A stretch of DNA of 13,437 nt from Candidatus Aerophobota bacterium (GCA_021163155.1 JAGGXI010000041.1:1-13437), one strand, 5' to 3'; shown: positions 1 through 6,542, counted from the stretch's first letter. Numbers and translations are program-made. The notes: a model not told the origin generated them from the letters alone.

Positions 1-2
1 CT

Positions 3-137
3 ATAGGAAGAGAGATTACCAAGAAGTTTGAGGAGATAATAAGGGGAAGGGTAGGGGAGATAGAGAAACTTTTTGAGAAAAGAAAACCACGGGGAGAGTT
101 TACTTTGGTGATTGAGGGAGTAAAAAAGCAGGACTAA
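3..137 (+). CDS. rsmI: RsmI C-terminal fragment: 16S rRNA (cytidine1402-2'-O)-methyltransferase (5' end outside window)
   Basis: The first 44 codons in this frame are the tail of an RsmI protein, the SAM-dependent enzyme that 2'-O-methylates C1402 in the decoding centre of 16S rRNA. The visible residues run GREITKKFEEIIRGRVGEI and end with GEFTLVIEG. They match the conserved RsmI end pattern (RE.TK.hEE..RG...E followed by GEfvlviEG). The gene begins before the window, so no catalytic motif is visible. The last residues after the conserved EG are VKKQD, and their codons plus the TAA stop form a copy of the intergenic repeat module (aaaaagcaggactaa). The natural end of the gene therefore appears to have been replaced or extended by repeat sequence. 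Identification rests on a short C-terminal match, so it is good but not certain. Confidence 0.8.
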   Translation: MGREITKKFEEIIRGRVGEIEKLFEKRKPRGEFTLVIEGVKKQD

Positions 138-186
138 AAAAGCAGGATTAGAGGATTAGAGGATTAGAGGATTAAAGGATTAAAGG
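123..186 (+). repeat. Composite repeat: A module plus (GGATTARA)n array after rsmI
   Basis: A copy of the A-rich module (aaaaagcaggactaaaaaagcagg with one base variation) is followed by about five tandem 8-bp units, three GGATTAGA then two GGATTAAA. The array overlaps the last codons and stop of rsmI on its left. On its right it runs into the start codon of the next gene, whose ATG sits in a degenerate unit (GGATGGAG). Confidence 0.9.
174..179 (+). promoter_or_regulatory. Repeat-derived ribosome-binding site for the four-helix bundle gene
   Basis: AAAGGA ends 7 nt before the ATG at 187, a good Shine-Dalgarno spacing. It is simply one unit of the 8-bp array, so the gene borrows its translation start signal from the repeat. 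The same bases lie in the left arm of a 24-bp inverted repeat (159-182 with 672-695). Confidence 0.6.
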
Positions 187-573
187 ATGGAGAATTGGAA
201 GAGACTGAAGGTTTGGGAGAAAGCTCATAGTTTAGTGATTAAGATTTATAGGGTTACAAAAGATTTCCCGCAGGATGAAAGGTATAGGTTAATAGATCAA
301 ATCTGTAGGTCGGTAATTAGTATCCCTACTAACATTGTGGAGGGACAATCAAGAAATACAACTAAGGAATATCTCCAGTTTCTATATAATGCGAGAGGTT
401 CTTTAGAAGAGACAAGATATCATCTGCTACTGGCAAAAGATTTAAGATACCTAACTTTGGATAGATATGAAGGAATTGAGGAAAAATGTAAAGAAGTTAG
501 TTTGATGCTTAATTCATTAATTAAAAGCCTTAAGAAAAAGACAGGATTAGAGAGAGAACAAGATTTATTGTGA
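187..573 (+). CDS. Four-helix bundle protein, 23S rRNA intervening-sequence (S23/IVP) family
   Basis: This 128-residue protein belongs to the small four-helix bundle family first found encoded in intervening sequences of 23S rRNA genes. Members form pentamers, and relatives include the Avd accessory protein of diversity-generating retroelements. Family marks are the opening WKRLKVWEKAHSLVIKIY (residues 4-21), the FP..E.Y.L..Q..R...SIP.NI.EG segment (27-53), and the helix with EYLQFLYNARGSLEET (61-76). No rRNA sequence surrounds it, so this is a free-standing copy, which is common in candidate-phylum genomes and has no established function. The family usually ends near residue 118. Here the extra tail KKKTGLERE (about 116-124) is encoded by a copy of the intergenic repeat (aaaaagacaggattagaga). 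Start codon and ribosome-binding site also come from repeat units. Family assignment is firm; role is unknown. Confidence 0.88.
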   Translation: MENWKRLKVWEKAHSLVIKIYRVTKDFPQDERYRLIDQICRSVISIPTNIVEGQSRNTTKEYLQFLYNARGSLEETRYHLLLAKDLRYLTLDRYEGIEEKCKEVSLMLNSLIKSLKKKTGLEREQDLL

Positions 574-583
574 GGAGCGGTTT

Positions 584-616
584 ATATAGAATAACCTTTG
601 GGAGATTGTTCTATAT
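584..616 (+). terminator. AT-rich hairpin 3' of the four-helix bundle gene, possible weak terminator
   Basis: Bases 584-594 (ATATAGAATAA) pair with 606-616 (TTGTTCTATAT) in an 11-bp stem with one G-T wobble and an 11-nt loop, starting 10 bases after the stop codon. The downstream sequence is pyrimidine-rich (cttccattttcacc) but lacks a clean T-run. It may terminate, protect the 3' end, or do neither. Confidence 0.3.
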
Positions 617-633
617 CTTCCATTTTCACCTTT

Positions 634-702
634 ATAATCCTCTTTTCCCTGGGTTTTCTCGGTTTTCCCTCTAATCCTTTAATCCTCTAATCCTCTTTTC
701 CC
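634..702 (-). repeat. (GGATTARA)n composite repeat in reverse orientation
   Basis: Read on the minus strand this is gggaaaagaggattagag... then a purine-rich linker (gagggaaaaccgagaaaa) and a second gaggatta. It is the same array-plus-linker as at 2466-2525 but inverted. It is the only copy in the window opposing the direction of the genes. Bases 672-695 are exactly complementary to 159-182, so the four-helix bundle gene lies between long inverted arms. Confidence 0.85.
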
Positions 703-730
703 TTGACATCCCTTAGGAATGGGATAGGAT
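703..730 (+). promoter_or_regulatory. Sigma70-like promoter of thpR-recA
   Basis: A perfect -35 hexamer TTGACA (703-708) is followed after 16 bp by TAGGAT (725-730, 4 of 6 matches to TATAAT). It lies 25 bp ahead of the thpR start and just past the repeat tract. This is the clearest promoter in the window. It would give a short leader for the thpR-recA pair. Confidence 0.55.
708..725. promoter_or_regulatory. Inverted repeat in the promoter spacer, candidate operator for thpR-recA
   Basis: ATCCCTTAGGAATGGGAT has 5-bp arms (ATCCC/GGGAT) with partial symmetry further in. It spans exactly from the last base of the -35 to the first base of the -10. A dimeric repressor bound here would block RNA polymerase. 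Because recA is usually SOS-controlled, a LexA-type repressor is a natural guess, but the motif matches neither the E. coli (CTGT-N8-ACAG) nor the Bacillus (GAAC-N4-GTTC) box. Confidence 0.3.
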
Positions 731-754
731 AAATAAGGATGAGAAAAAAAGAAA

Positions 755-1309
755 ATGAGAGTATTTATTGCTTTAAATATATCTTCCTCTATCAGGGAGA
801 AAATAGCTGAGGTTCAGAAGAGGTTAAAGGAAACTGAAAATAGAGTGAGGTGGGTAAACCCAGCTATAATTCATCTTACATTGAAGTTTTTAGGGGAGAT
901 AAGAGAAGAAAAATTAAAGGAAGTATTTAAAGCGGTGGAAAAGGTAAGCAGCGAATCCTCGTCTTTTCTTATGAAGATAGAGGGAATGGGGGTCTTCCCC
1001 AACTTTTCTCGTCCTCGTGTTATCTGGGCAGGAGTACGAGAAGAAGAGGGAAAATTGCAAAGTTTGGTTTCCTCTCTTGCAAAAGAATTAAAAAAAAGAG
1101 GATTTCCTGAAGAAAAAAGAGGGTGGACTCCTCATTTAACGATAGGCAGGATTAAATTTTTAAAAGAGAGAAAAAAGTTGATAGATTTTATACAATTAGA
1201 AAAAGATAAAAGATTCGGTGAGGAAAAAGTAAATGATATTGAGATAATGCAGAGTCAATTGACTCCAAAAGGGTCTATTTATAAAATTTTAAAAAAAGTC
1301 TTATTATAA
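755..1309 (+). CDS. thpR: RNA 2',3'-cyclic phosphodiesterase (ThpR / 2'-5' RNA ligase family)
   Basis: This 184-residue 2H phosphoesterase hydrolyses 2',3'-cyclic phosphate RNA ends and can form 2'-5' RNA linkages in vitro. The two catalytic HxTx motifs are visible: HLTL at residues 40-43 (in HLTLKFLGE) and HLTI at 127-130 (in TPHLTIGR). The N-terminus [10 protein letters not shown] is the family's usual opening, which supports the ATG at 755 even though the purine stretch before it has only a distant AAGGA (735-739, 15 nt away). Length is normal for the family. It is followed after 16 bp by recA, an association seen in many bacteria, so the two are probably cotranscribed from the promoter at 703-730. 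Confidence 0.93.
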   Translation: MRVFIALNISSSIREKIAEVQKRLKETENRVRWVNPAIIHLTLKFLGEIREEKLKEVFKAVEKVSSESSSFLMKIEGMGVFPNFSRPRVIWAGVREEEGKLQSLVSSLAKELKKRGFPEEKRGWTPHLTIGRIKFLKERKKLIDFIQLEKDKRFGEEKVNDIEIMQSQLTPKGSIYKILKKVLL

Positions 1310-1325
1310 TGATAAGAGGGAAAAA

Positions 1326-2357
1326 ATGGTGAAAGAAGATAATAAAATAAAAGCCCTGGAGACAGCGAGACGCCAAATAGAGCACCAATTTGGTAAAGGT
1401 TCCCTTATGCGTCTGGGGGAAAGGGCTGCTCGAATGGATATTCAAATTATCCCTACAGGAAGTATTGCCTTAGATTTGGCTCTGGGCATAGGAGGTGTTC
1501 CTCGGGGAAGAGTAATAGAGATATTTGGGCCTGAGGGTTCAGGTAAGACTACGCTGGCCTTACAAATAGCCGCAGAAGCTCAGAAAATGGAGGGAATAGC
1601 AGCTTTTATCGATGTTGAGCATGCATTGGACTCTACTTATGCTAAAAGAGTGGGGGTAGATATAGATAATTTACTTATTTCTCAGCCAGATTCAGGAGAA
1701 CAAGCTTTAGAAATAGCTGAGATTTTAGTAAGAAGTAATGCCGTAGACTTAATTATTGTTGATTCTGTGGCTGCCCTTGTTCCTCAAGCTGAGTTAGAGG
1801 GAGAGATGGGGGATGCGCATATTGGTCTTCAAGCAAGACTTATGTCTCAAGCTCTTCGTAAATTAACAGCAGCTATAAGTAATTCTAAAACTTGTACTAT
1901 TTTTATCAACCAATTAAGAATGAAGATAGGAGTGATGTTTGGTAATCCTGAAACTACTCCCGGTGGCAAAGCTCTTAAATTTTATTCTTCAGTAAGATTG
2001 GATATCAGAAGAAAGGGTTCTTTAAAGGGTAAAGGAGATGAACAAATAGGGAATAGAATTAAAGTAACTGTAGTTAAGAATAAACTTGCTCCTCCTTTTC
2101 GAAAAGCTGAGTTTGATTTGATATTTGGAGAAGGCATCTCTCAGGAAGGAAATATATTAGATGTAGGGGAAGATTTAGGAATTGTCCAGAAATCTGGAGC
2201 ATGGTATTCATATAGAGATACTCAATTGGGACAAGGAAAGGAGAGTGCTCGTCAGTTTTTAAAAGAGGAGAAAAATAAAGCTTTTAGAGAAGAGATAGAG
2301 CAAAAAATAAGGGAAAAGGTTGGTCTAGTTAAACAAAAGCAAAAAAAGCAGGAGTAA
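1326..2357 (+). CDS. recA: RecA recombinase
   Basis: RecA forms ATP-dependent filaments on single-stranded DNA, drives strand exchange and triggers LexA-type repressor cleavage. At 343 residues it is a normal RecA length. Visible marks are the Walker [10 protein letters not shown] (68-76), the catalytic-Glu region FIDVEHALD (94-102), the Walker B LIIVD (142-146), the L1 region around [20 protein letters not shown] (160-179), the FINQLR switch (193-198) and the L2 loop [14 protein letters not shown] (207-220). The ATG at 1326 has GAGGG 5 nt upstream. The short acidic tail typical of RecA is replaced by a basic, Gln-rich end, KQKQKKQE. The last codons plus the TAA are exactly the intergenic repeat module aaaaagcaggagtaa, identical to the end of the PBP2 gene. 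No intein or frameshift is seen. Confidence 0.98.
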   Translation: MVKEDNKIKALETARRQIEHQFGKGSLMRLGERAARMDIQIIPTGSIALDLALGIGGVPRGRVIEIFGPEGSGKTTLALQIAAEAQKMEGIAAFIDVEHALDSTYAKRVGVDIDNLLISQPDSGEQALEIAEILVRSNAVDLIIVDSVAALVPQAELEGEMGDAHIGLQARLMSQALRKLTAAISNSKTCTIFINQLRMKIGVMFGNPETTPGGKALKFYSSVRLDIRRKGSLKGKGDEQIGNRIKVTVVKNKLAPPFRKAEFDLIFGEGISQEGNILDVGEDLGIVQKSGAWYSYRDTQLGQGKESARQFLKEEKNKAFREEIEQKIREKVGLVKQKQKKQE

Positions 2358-2550
2358 AAAAGCAGGATTAGAGGGACAAAGCAGTAAAACGTAAGACGTA
2401 AGACGTGAAAAAAGCAGGAATGGAGCACTATGGTAAACTGGTAGCCGCAGGCTTTAGCCTGCGTAAAAGCAGGATTAAAGGATTAAAGGATTAGAGGATT
2501 AAAGGGAAAACCGAGAAAAAAACAAAAGCAAAAATAAGAAAGTTTCTCAG
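2343..2550 (+). repeat. Composite repeat tract between recA and the amidase gene
   Basis: The tract contains, in order, the A module (aaaaagcaggagtaaaaaagcagg) overlapping the recA stop, a gagggacaaagcagtaaa linker, three ACGTRAG-type heptamers (2389-2409), a hairpin (2446-2463), four 8-bp GGATTARA units (about 2471-2502), and an A-rich linker (gggaaaaccgagaaaaaaac). No open frame of note and no recognisable promoter is present. Confidence 0.85.
2446..2463. repeat. Hairpin element, copy 1 (CGCAGGC-TTTA-GCCTGCG)
   Basis: A perfect 7-bp stem with a TTTA tetraloop, preceded by actggtagc as in most other copies. No T-run follows, so it is unlike an intrinsic terminator; it resembles a short extragenic palindrome. 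Confidence 0.85.
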
Positions 2551-2612
2551 AAAATACTACCGAATTTATTCGGTGGTAGCTTATGTCTACCGGCGAAGCG
2601 GTGACAATGAAC
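2551..2612 (+). repeat. Element with ACTACCGAA hairpin, copy 1
   Basis: ACTACCGAA (2556-2564), TTTA, then TTCGGTGGT (2569-2577) form a 9-bp stem with one wobble. This is followed by agcttatgtctaccgg and gaagcg. A second full copy lies at 8384-8436 and a truncated one at 5621-5632. The element carries an ATG (2583) in frame with the downstream amidase. Confidence 0.75.
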
Positions 2613-2642
2613 CATATTTATCTTCATATTATTGGCGGTGAA

Positions 2643-3821
2643 ATGAATAAAATAATGAATAGGATTTTAAAGATTTCTGTTTTTTTTACATTTTTAATTT
2701 TTATTTTTCCTTCCCTGAGTATCTGCCAAAATTATGAAGTTAAAAAAGTGGATTTTCGCTCTTATTCTACTTATACAAGGATAGTTGTTCAGATAGATGA
2801 AGCAACAGGCTATGTAATTAGAGATTTATCTGATCCATCTCGTATTCTGATAAATCTTTATCCAGCTAATCTTAATATTCCTGAGGAAAAGATAAAAGTA
2901 GGAGATAAATTTATTGAAAAAATCCGCTTAGAACAGGAAAGTAAGAGCGTAGTAAGGTTAGTTTTAGATTTAAATAAAAATTTAAAACCAGAAGAATATA
3001 CTCATAATACATTTATCTTAAAAGATAAAAATTTTCAGAACTTTGTTATTGATGTGAGAAGCTCTAATGAGGATATAATAGCCAATCTCTTGGAGGAGAA
3101 AGGCTCTTTTACTTTTCCTTCGTCTGATTTACCTATTAGTTCTGACAAAATGAATTATAAAATAATTTTGGATCCTGGACATGGAGGAAAAGACCCTGGT
3201 GCTATTGGCCCGACAGGTCTAAAGGAGAAGGAAATTACTTTATCTGTGGCTGAAAAGCTTGAGAAGATGCTGGAAGACCAATTAGGGGCGAAGGTTTATT
3301 TAACGAGAAGTAAAGACCGTTTTATTCCTCTGGATGAAAGGACAGAAATAGCTAACCAATTGGGAGGAAATATCTTTGTGAGTATTCATGCCAATGCTGG
3401 TTTTAATAGACGAGCTAAAGGAGTGGAAACTTTTTTTAATTCCAGGTATGCTTATAATAAAGAAGCAAAGGAAGTAGCTGCAAGGGAAAATATTTCTTTT
3501 GCTTCTGAGGATGTTCCTGTAGGTATTAAAAGAATTCTCTGGGATATGGTTCAAGACCGATATCGAAGTGAGAGTAATAGATTATCTCATATAATTCAGG
3601 AAGAATTGTGCAAAGCTATAGGTTTGGAAGATAGGGGGGTAAAGTCTGCTCCATTTTATGTATTAAGGGGAGCAGCTATGCCTGCTACATTAGTAGAGGT
3701 ATGTTTTATTTCCAACCCCTGGGAAGAGAAAAGTTTAAGAAGCGATGATTTTAAGGAGAAAATCGCCTGGGGAATATTTAATGGGATAAAAAGATACCTC
3801 CAATTAAGAAATGAGAAGTGA
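2643..3821 (+). CDS. N-acetylmuramoyl-L-alanine amidase with AMIN domain (AmiC-like)
   Basis: This is an exported zinc amidase that cuts the lactyl-Ala bond between glycan and peptide in peptidoglycan. It has 392 residues from this start. A signal peptide covers residues 1-29 (hydrophobic ISVFFTFLIFIF, cleavage near ICQ). An AMIN localisation domain spans about 31-140, and Amidase_3 about 172-387. The zinc ligands are His180 (DPGHGG), Glu197 (KEKEITL) and His249 (SIHAN), and the catalytic Glu is in VEVCFISN (352). The frame is open back to ATG 2583, but that codon lies inside a repeat also found before ribH and would put 20 non-signal residues ahead of the signal peptide, so 2643 is preferred; ATG 2655 is also possible given GGCGGTGA at 2634-2641. 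The TGA stop lies in a repeat-like agaagtgaaaaaggcagg sequence. Confidence 0.93.
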   Translation: MNKIMNRILKISVFFTFLIFIFPSLSICQNYEVKKVDFRSYSTYTRIVVQIDEATGYVIRDLSDPSRILINLYPANLNIPEEKIKVGDKFIEKIRLEQESKSVVRLVLDLNKNLKPEEYTHNTFILKDKNFQNFVIDVRSSNEDIIANLLEEKGSFTFPSSDLPISSDKMNYKIILDPGHGGKDPGAIGPTGLKEKEITLSVAEKLEKMLEDQLGAKVYLTRSKDRFIPLDERTEIANQLGGNIFVSIHANAGFNRRAKGVETFFNSRYAYNKEAKEVAARENISFASEDVPVGIKRILWDMVQDRYRSESNRLSHIIQEELCKAIGLEDRGVKSAPFYVLRGAAMPATLVEVCFISNPWEEKSLRSDDFKEKIAWGIFNGIKRYLQLRNEK

Positions 3822-3905
3822 AAAAGGCAGGATTAAAGGATTAAAGGATTAGAGGATTAAAGGGAAAACCAAAGAAAAACAAAGAAGGATTAAAGGGAAA
3901 GAGAT
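3807..3905 (+). repeat. Composite repeat tract after the amidase gene
   Basis: A gagaagtgaaaaaggcagg module, which includes the amidase stop, leads into four GGATTARA units. These are followed by the gggaaaaccaaagaaaaacaa linker and a second shorter copy (ggattaaagggaaagagat) leading into the hairpin at 3915-3932. Confidence 0.85.
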
Positions 3906-3914
3906 ACTGGTAGC

Positions 3915-3932
3915 CGCAGGCTTTAGCCTGCG
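3915..3932. repeat. Hairpin element, copy 2
   Basis: CGCAGGC-TTTA-GCCTGCG again, preceded by actggtagc. It sits 38 bp before the TTG start of the GerMN gene and so would lie in that gene's leader or the intercistronic RNA. Confidence 0.85.
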
Positions 3933-3957
3933 AAATATATGTGCAACTTACTAAGGT

Positions 3958-3964
3958 AAAGGAG
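3958..3964 (+). promoter_or_regulatory. Ribosome-binding site that fixes a TTG start
   Basis: AAAGGAG ends 6 nt before the TTG at 3971. This near-consensus site is the reason to accept the TTG, since no ATG or GTG in this frame lies near it before the membrane segment. Confidence 0.7.
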
Positions 3965-3970
3965 ATTTAA

Positions 3971-4558
3971 TTGGTTTTTAAAAAAAAAGGAAAATTAATA
4001 TTAATATATATTCTTGTAGGGATTGTTATCTTTGCTGCTGGTATATTATTTGCTCCTTTAATTATAAAAAGAGGATACCAGATTAAAAAATGGATCAGTA
4101 AGCCTTTTGTTGCTCCTCAAGGAATGAGAGTAATTAGGCTTTACTTTTCCTCTCCCGATGAGAAGTGTCTTTTCCCTCAAGAAAGAGAAATTATTGTCTC
4201 TTCTCAAATGACTGAAGAAATAAAGGAAGTAATGGAGGAGCTCATTAAGGGACCTGAGGACAGTTCTCTTTCTCTTACCCTTCCTTCGGAGACAGAGGTA
4301 AGAAATGTTTTTGTAAAAGGTGAGTGTATTTATGTGGATCTTGATTTCTCTTTAAGTAAAAAGCATCCAGGGGGCTCTACCGGGGAGCTTATTACTGTCT
4401 ATTCTATAGTTAATACTCTTTTGGTCAATTTCCCTTCTCAATCTAAAGTACAAATCTTGATTCAGGGGAAACCTGCGGAGACTTTAGCAGGACATATTGA
4501 TATAAGAGAGCCTTTGGGTAAGAGAATGGATCTTGTAAAGGAAATTTCTGAGAGTTAG
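3971..4558 (+). CDS. Membrane-anchored GerMN-domain protein
   Basis: The protein has 195 residues: a short basic N-terminus, one membrane segment (residues 9-30, LILIYILVGIVIFAAGILFAPL), then an extracytoplasmic GerMN domain (about 53-180). Visible features of that domain are RLYFSSPDEKCLFPQEREI, the helix VMEELIKGP, LPSETEVRNVFVKGECIYVDLDFS and the Ser/Thr-Val-Tyr-Ser-Ile-Val-Asn-Tlike helix TVYSIVNTL. GerMN domains were named from the spore germination protein GerM but are widespread in non-spore-formers, often next to cell-wall amidases as here; a role in envelope or peptidoglycan maintenance is inferred from that context. Translation starts at TTG 3971, supported by AAAGGAG 6 nt upstream. 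The downstream transporter gene follows after 27 bp, so the two are probably cotranscribed. Nothing suggests sporulation in this organism. Confidence 0.82.
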   Translation: MVFKKKGKLILIYILVGIVIFAAGILFAPLIIKRGYQIKKWISKPFVAPQGMRVIRLYFSSPDEKCLFPQEREIIVSSQMTEEIKEVMEELIKGPEDSSLSLTLPSETEVRNVFVKGECIYVDLDFSLSKKHPGGSTGELITVYSIVNTLLVNFPSQSKVQILIQGKPAETLAGHIDIREPLGKRMDLVKEISES

Positions 4559-4585
4559 AGAAAAAAATAAAATAGAGGTAGAATT

Positions 4586-5236
4586 ATGCTTAAGGGGAGG
4601 AGCTCTCCTTTTATTATTTTATGCAGTATATTTGTAGGCTCATTGGTAATTTCAGAGGTTTTAGCCGCTAAAATTGTAGCCTTTTATGAGATATATGTTC
4701 CTGCTGGTGTATTAGCCTATGCAGTTACTTTTACTATTACCGATATTATAGGAGAAGTATGGGGAAAAGATTACGCTAAACAAGTTGTATTCGCAGGGTT
4801 TTTGAGTTTAGTGGTAATTATTCTACTTATTTGGATAGCTACTCTTTTACCTGCTGCTCCCTTCTGGAAAGATGAAGATGCTTTCACAACAATTTTAGGG
4901 ATAAAAAAAGGAGCTACAAGGATAACCATAGCCAGTATAACTGCTTATCTTGTGAGCCAGTATCACGATGTTTGGGCTTTTAATTTCTGGAGAAGGATTA
5001 CTAAAGAAAAGCATCTATGGCTACGTAATAACGCTTCTACTCTTGTTTCACAGGCAATAGATACTTTTTTATTTATCTTTCTTGCTTTTTATGGAGTTGT
5101 TCCTGTAATTCCTTTAATTTTAGGACAATACTTTGTTAAGTTATGTATCGCTCTTCTTGATACTCCTGTAGTTTATCTTTTTGTCCACTTAATAAAGAAA
5201 AAGGAGAGTTTAGAAAAGTTGCCAAAGGTTTTTTGA
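4586..5236 (+). CDS. Queuosine precursor transporter, YhhQ/QPT (VUT) family
   Basis: This 216-residue inner-membrane protein has about six hydrophobic segments (around residues 8-30, 37-56, 64-88, 108-127, 152-172, 176-202). Family signatures are the segment SEVLAAKIV followed by PAGVLAYAVTFTITDIIGE, the GKDYAKQVVFAGF stretch, RITIASITAYLVSQYHDVWAF (112-132), and LRNNASTLVSQAIDTFLF. YhhQ-type transporters import queuine-pathway precursors such as preQ0/preQ1 for queuosine modification of tRNA wobble G34. The ATG has GAGGT 6 nt upstream. It sits at the end of a probable GerMN-transporter transcription unit; no other queuosine gene is in view, so the substrate is assigned from family alone. No preQ1 riboswitch was recognised upstream, and the 27-bp gap leaves no room for one. 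Older annotations call this family a vitamin uptake transporter. Confidence 0.88.
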   Translation: MLKGRSSPFIILCSIFVGSLVISEVLAAKIVAFYEIYVPAGVLAYAVTFTITDIIGEVWGKDYAKQVVFAGFLSLVVIILLIWIATLLPAAPFWKDEDAFTTILGIKKGATRITIASITAYLVSQYHDVWAFNFWRRITKEKHLWLRNNASTLVSQAIDTFLFIFLAFYGVVPVIPLILGQYFVKLCIALLDTPVVYLFVHLIKKKESLEKLPKVF

Positions 5237-5263
5237 TCATCTCTTCTTTTTACTTAGAATTTG

Positions 5264-5587
5264 GTAACTATTCAGGCACCCTGTACTAACTGTAGCCCAG
5301 AATTCGACAATTCAATAAACCTCTTCCATTCTTCCCCTCCTTGAGGGGAGGGGATAACCCCCACCTTAGTCCTCCCCCGTAAAGGGTGAGGAGAAGCGGA
5401 AGAAGTTCTGCTGGGGAAGGGTGAGGAGAGGCGAAAAAGATCTCTACAGGGCAGGGGAGGCTTTAGCCTCCCAATTACCTCTAACTCTTGTTTTACAAAG
5501 GGCGATTAGCCTTATCCCTACACACTAAACAGCTAGTTAACCCCAGATTTATTTGTATTACTATAATTGAACAGGCTGAATAGTTAC
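5264..5587. mobile_element. MITE-like element with 12-bp terminal inverted repeats, upstream of ribE
   Basis: GTAACTATTCAG (5264-5275) is the exact reverse complement of CTGAATAGTTAC (5576-5587), bounding a 324-bp non-coding element. The interior has C/G-rich imperfect palindromes (cccctccttgaggggagggg near 5334-5353) and an AT-rich right part with a TATAAT at 5562-5567. Bases 5332-5587 recur at 6724-6934 before ribBA. No open frame or transposase is present and no target duplication is obvious at the ends. The element accounts for most of this 444-bp gene-free gap. Confidence 0.6.
5427..5473. repeat. 47-bp hairpin-bearing insertion inside the MITE-like element
   Basis: Aligned with the second copy at 6724-6934, these 47 bases are extra: the other copy reads gggtgagg directly into attacctctaac. 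The segment ends in GGGAGGC-TTTA-GCCTCCC (5455-5472). That is the same stem-loop architecture and loop as the intergenic hairpins, but with a different stem sequence. The boundary is ambiguous by one base. A deletion in the other copy is the alternative. Confidence 0.6.
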
Positions 5588-5632
5588 GAAAAAACAGGAT
5601 TAAAAGATTAAAAGATTAAAAATACTACCGAA
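5588..5632 (+). repeat. Degenerate repeat tract before ribE
   Basis: A short tract of the A module (gaaaaaacagg) and three units of the variant attaaaag is followed by a truncated ACTACCGAA element (5624-5632) that lacks its right arm. The rest of the gap to ribE (5633-5670) shows nothing recognisable. Confidence 0.7.
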
Positions 5633-5680
5633 CCCGATAAGGTGAATAAAAGGGAATAAGGAATTCTTAAGAGGATAGTT

Positions 5681-6325
5681 ATGTTTACAGGGATAGTAGA
5701 AGAAGTAGGAGAAGTAAATGAGTTTAAGCCTTCTTCACTTTTTTCTCGATTAAATATAAAAGCGCATAAAGTTTTAGAAGGAACAAAATGTAGTGATAGT
5801 ATATTGATAAACGGAGTATGCCTTACAGTAGTAGGTATAAAAGAGAGTGACTTTACTGTAGAGGTAATTTCTCAAACATTAAATAAGACTAATTTAAGCA
5901 AGTTAAGAGAGAGGAGTAAGGTTAACTTAGAAAGAGCACTCTCTTCTTTTAATAGATTAGGGGGGCATTTAGTAACAGGGGATATAGATGGAGTAGCAAA
6001 AATAAAAGATGTGGACAAAAGAGGAAAACAGGTTATAATAAAGATTCAACCCCCTTCTTCGCTAATGAGATATATAGTGAATCAAGGACGTGTTGCTCTT
6101 GAGGGGATAAGTTTAACAGTGGCTGATGTTGTAGGGAAAGATTTTACTGTCTGTCTTATTCCTTTTACTTTAGCTAATACAACCTTAAGCTTGAAAAAAA
6201 AGGGCGATTTGCTTAACTTAGAAGTAGATATAATTTCTAAATATGTAGAAAAAATTCTTGGGGAACGGAGTTCACGACAAAAGATTGACAGAGAATTTTT
6301 AAAAAGAAATGGCTATGAGACGTGA
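5681..6325 (+). CDS. ribE: Riboflavin synthase, alpha subunit
   Basis: This enzyme dismutates two 6,7-dimethyl-8-ribityllumazine molecules into riboflavin and a pyrimidinedione, the last step of the pathway. It has 214 residues, normal for the trimeric enzyme. The start MFTGIVEEVGEV is diagnostic. The two lumazine-binding repeats are visible: first with INGVCLTVV (43-51) and then, after GGHLVTGDIDG (94-104), second with LEGISLTVADV (140-150), followed by the SKYVEKIL C-terminal helix. The ATG has GAGGA 5 nt upstream. In Gram-positive naming this gene is also called ribE or ribB, in E. coli ribC. The TGA stop falls in a GACGTGAGG repeat module. Although ribBA and ribH follow in the usual order, 637 bp of repeats separate this gene from ribBA. 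Confidence 0.96.
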   Translation: MFTGIVEEVGEVNEFKPSSLFSRLNIKAHKVLEGTKCSDSILINGVCLTVVGIKESDFTVEVISQTLNKTNLSKLRERSKVNLERALSSFNRLGGHLVTGDIDGVAKIKDVDKRGKQVIIKIQPPSSLMRYIVNQGRVALEGISLTVADVVGKDFTVCLIPFTLANTTLSLKKKGDLLNLEVDIISKYVEKILGERSSRQKIDREFLKRNGYET

Positions 6326-6417
6326 GGGGAAAAAACAGGACTAAAAAAGCAAGATTAGAGGATTAAAGGATTAGAGGATTAGAGGGAAAACAAAACAGTG
6401 AGAAGTAAACTGGTAGC

Positions 6418-6435
6418 CGCAGGCTTTAGCCTGCG
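6418..6435. repeat. Hairpin element, copy 3
   Basis: CGCAGGC-TTTA-GCCTGCG, preceded by gtgagaagtaaactggtagc and followed by aagaggcagg. Confidence 0.85.
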
Positions 6436-6524
6436 AAGAGGCAGGAGTAAAAAAAACAGGATTAGAGGATTAAAGGATTAAAGGATTAGAGGGAAAACAA
6501 AACAGTGAGAAGTAAACTGGTAGC

Positions 6525-6542
6525 CGCAGGCTTTAGCCTGCG
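6525..6542. repeat. Hairpin element, copy 4
   Basis: Identical to copy 3 and with identical immediate flanks, 107 bp downstream of it; part of the tandem duplication of the whole cycle. Confidence 0.85.

Noticed and set aside
2446-2463. Rho-independent terminators formed by the CGCAGGC-TTTA-GCCTGCG hairpins
   Set aside because: None is followed by a T-run; the following bases are A/G-rich (gtaaaag, aagaggc).
2583-2642. Upstream ATG as the true amidase start
   Set aside because: It lies inside a repeated hairpin element also present before ribH and would place about 20 mixed residues before a normal signal peptide; kept only as a finding.
5400-5475. FMN riboswitch, suggested by agggcaggggaggc and nearby G-rich sequence ahead of ribE
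   Set aside because: The conserved RFN core segments (AGGGGCAGGGTGAAATTCCC-like and the later GGTGAGATTCC-like part) are absent, and the G-rich stretch is the arm of a simple hairpin inside an insertion.
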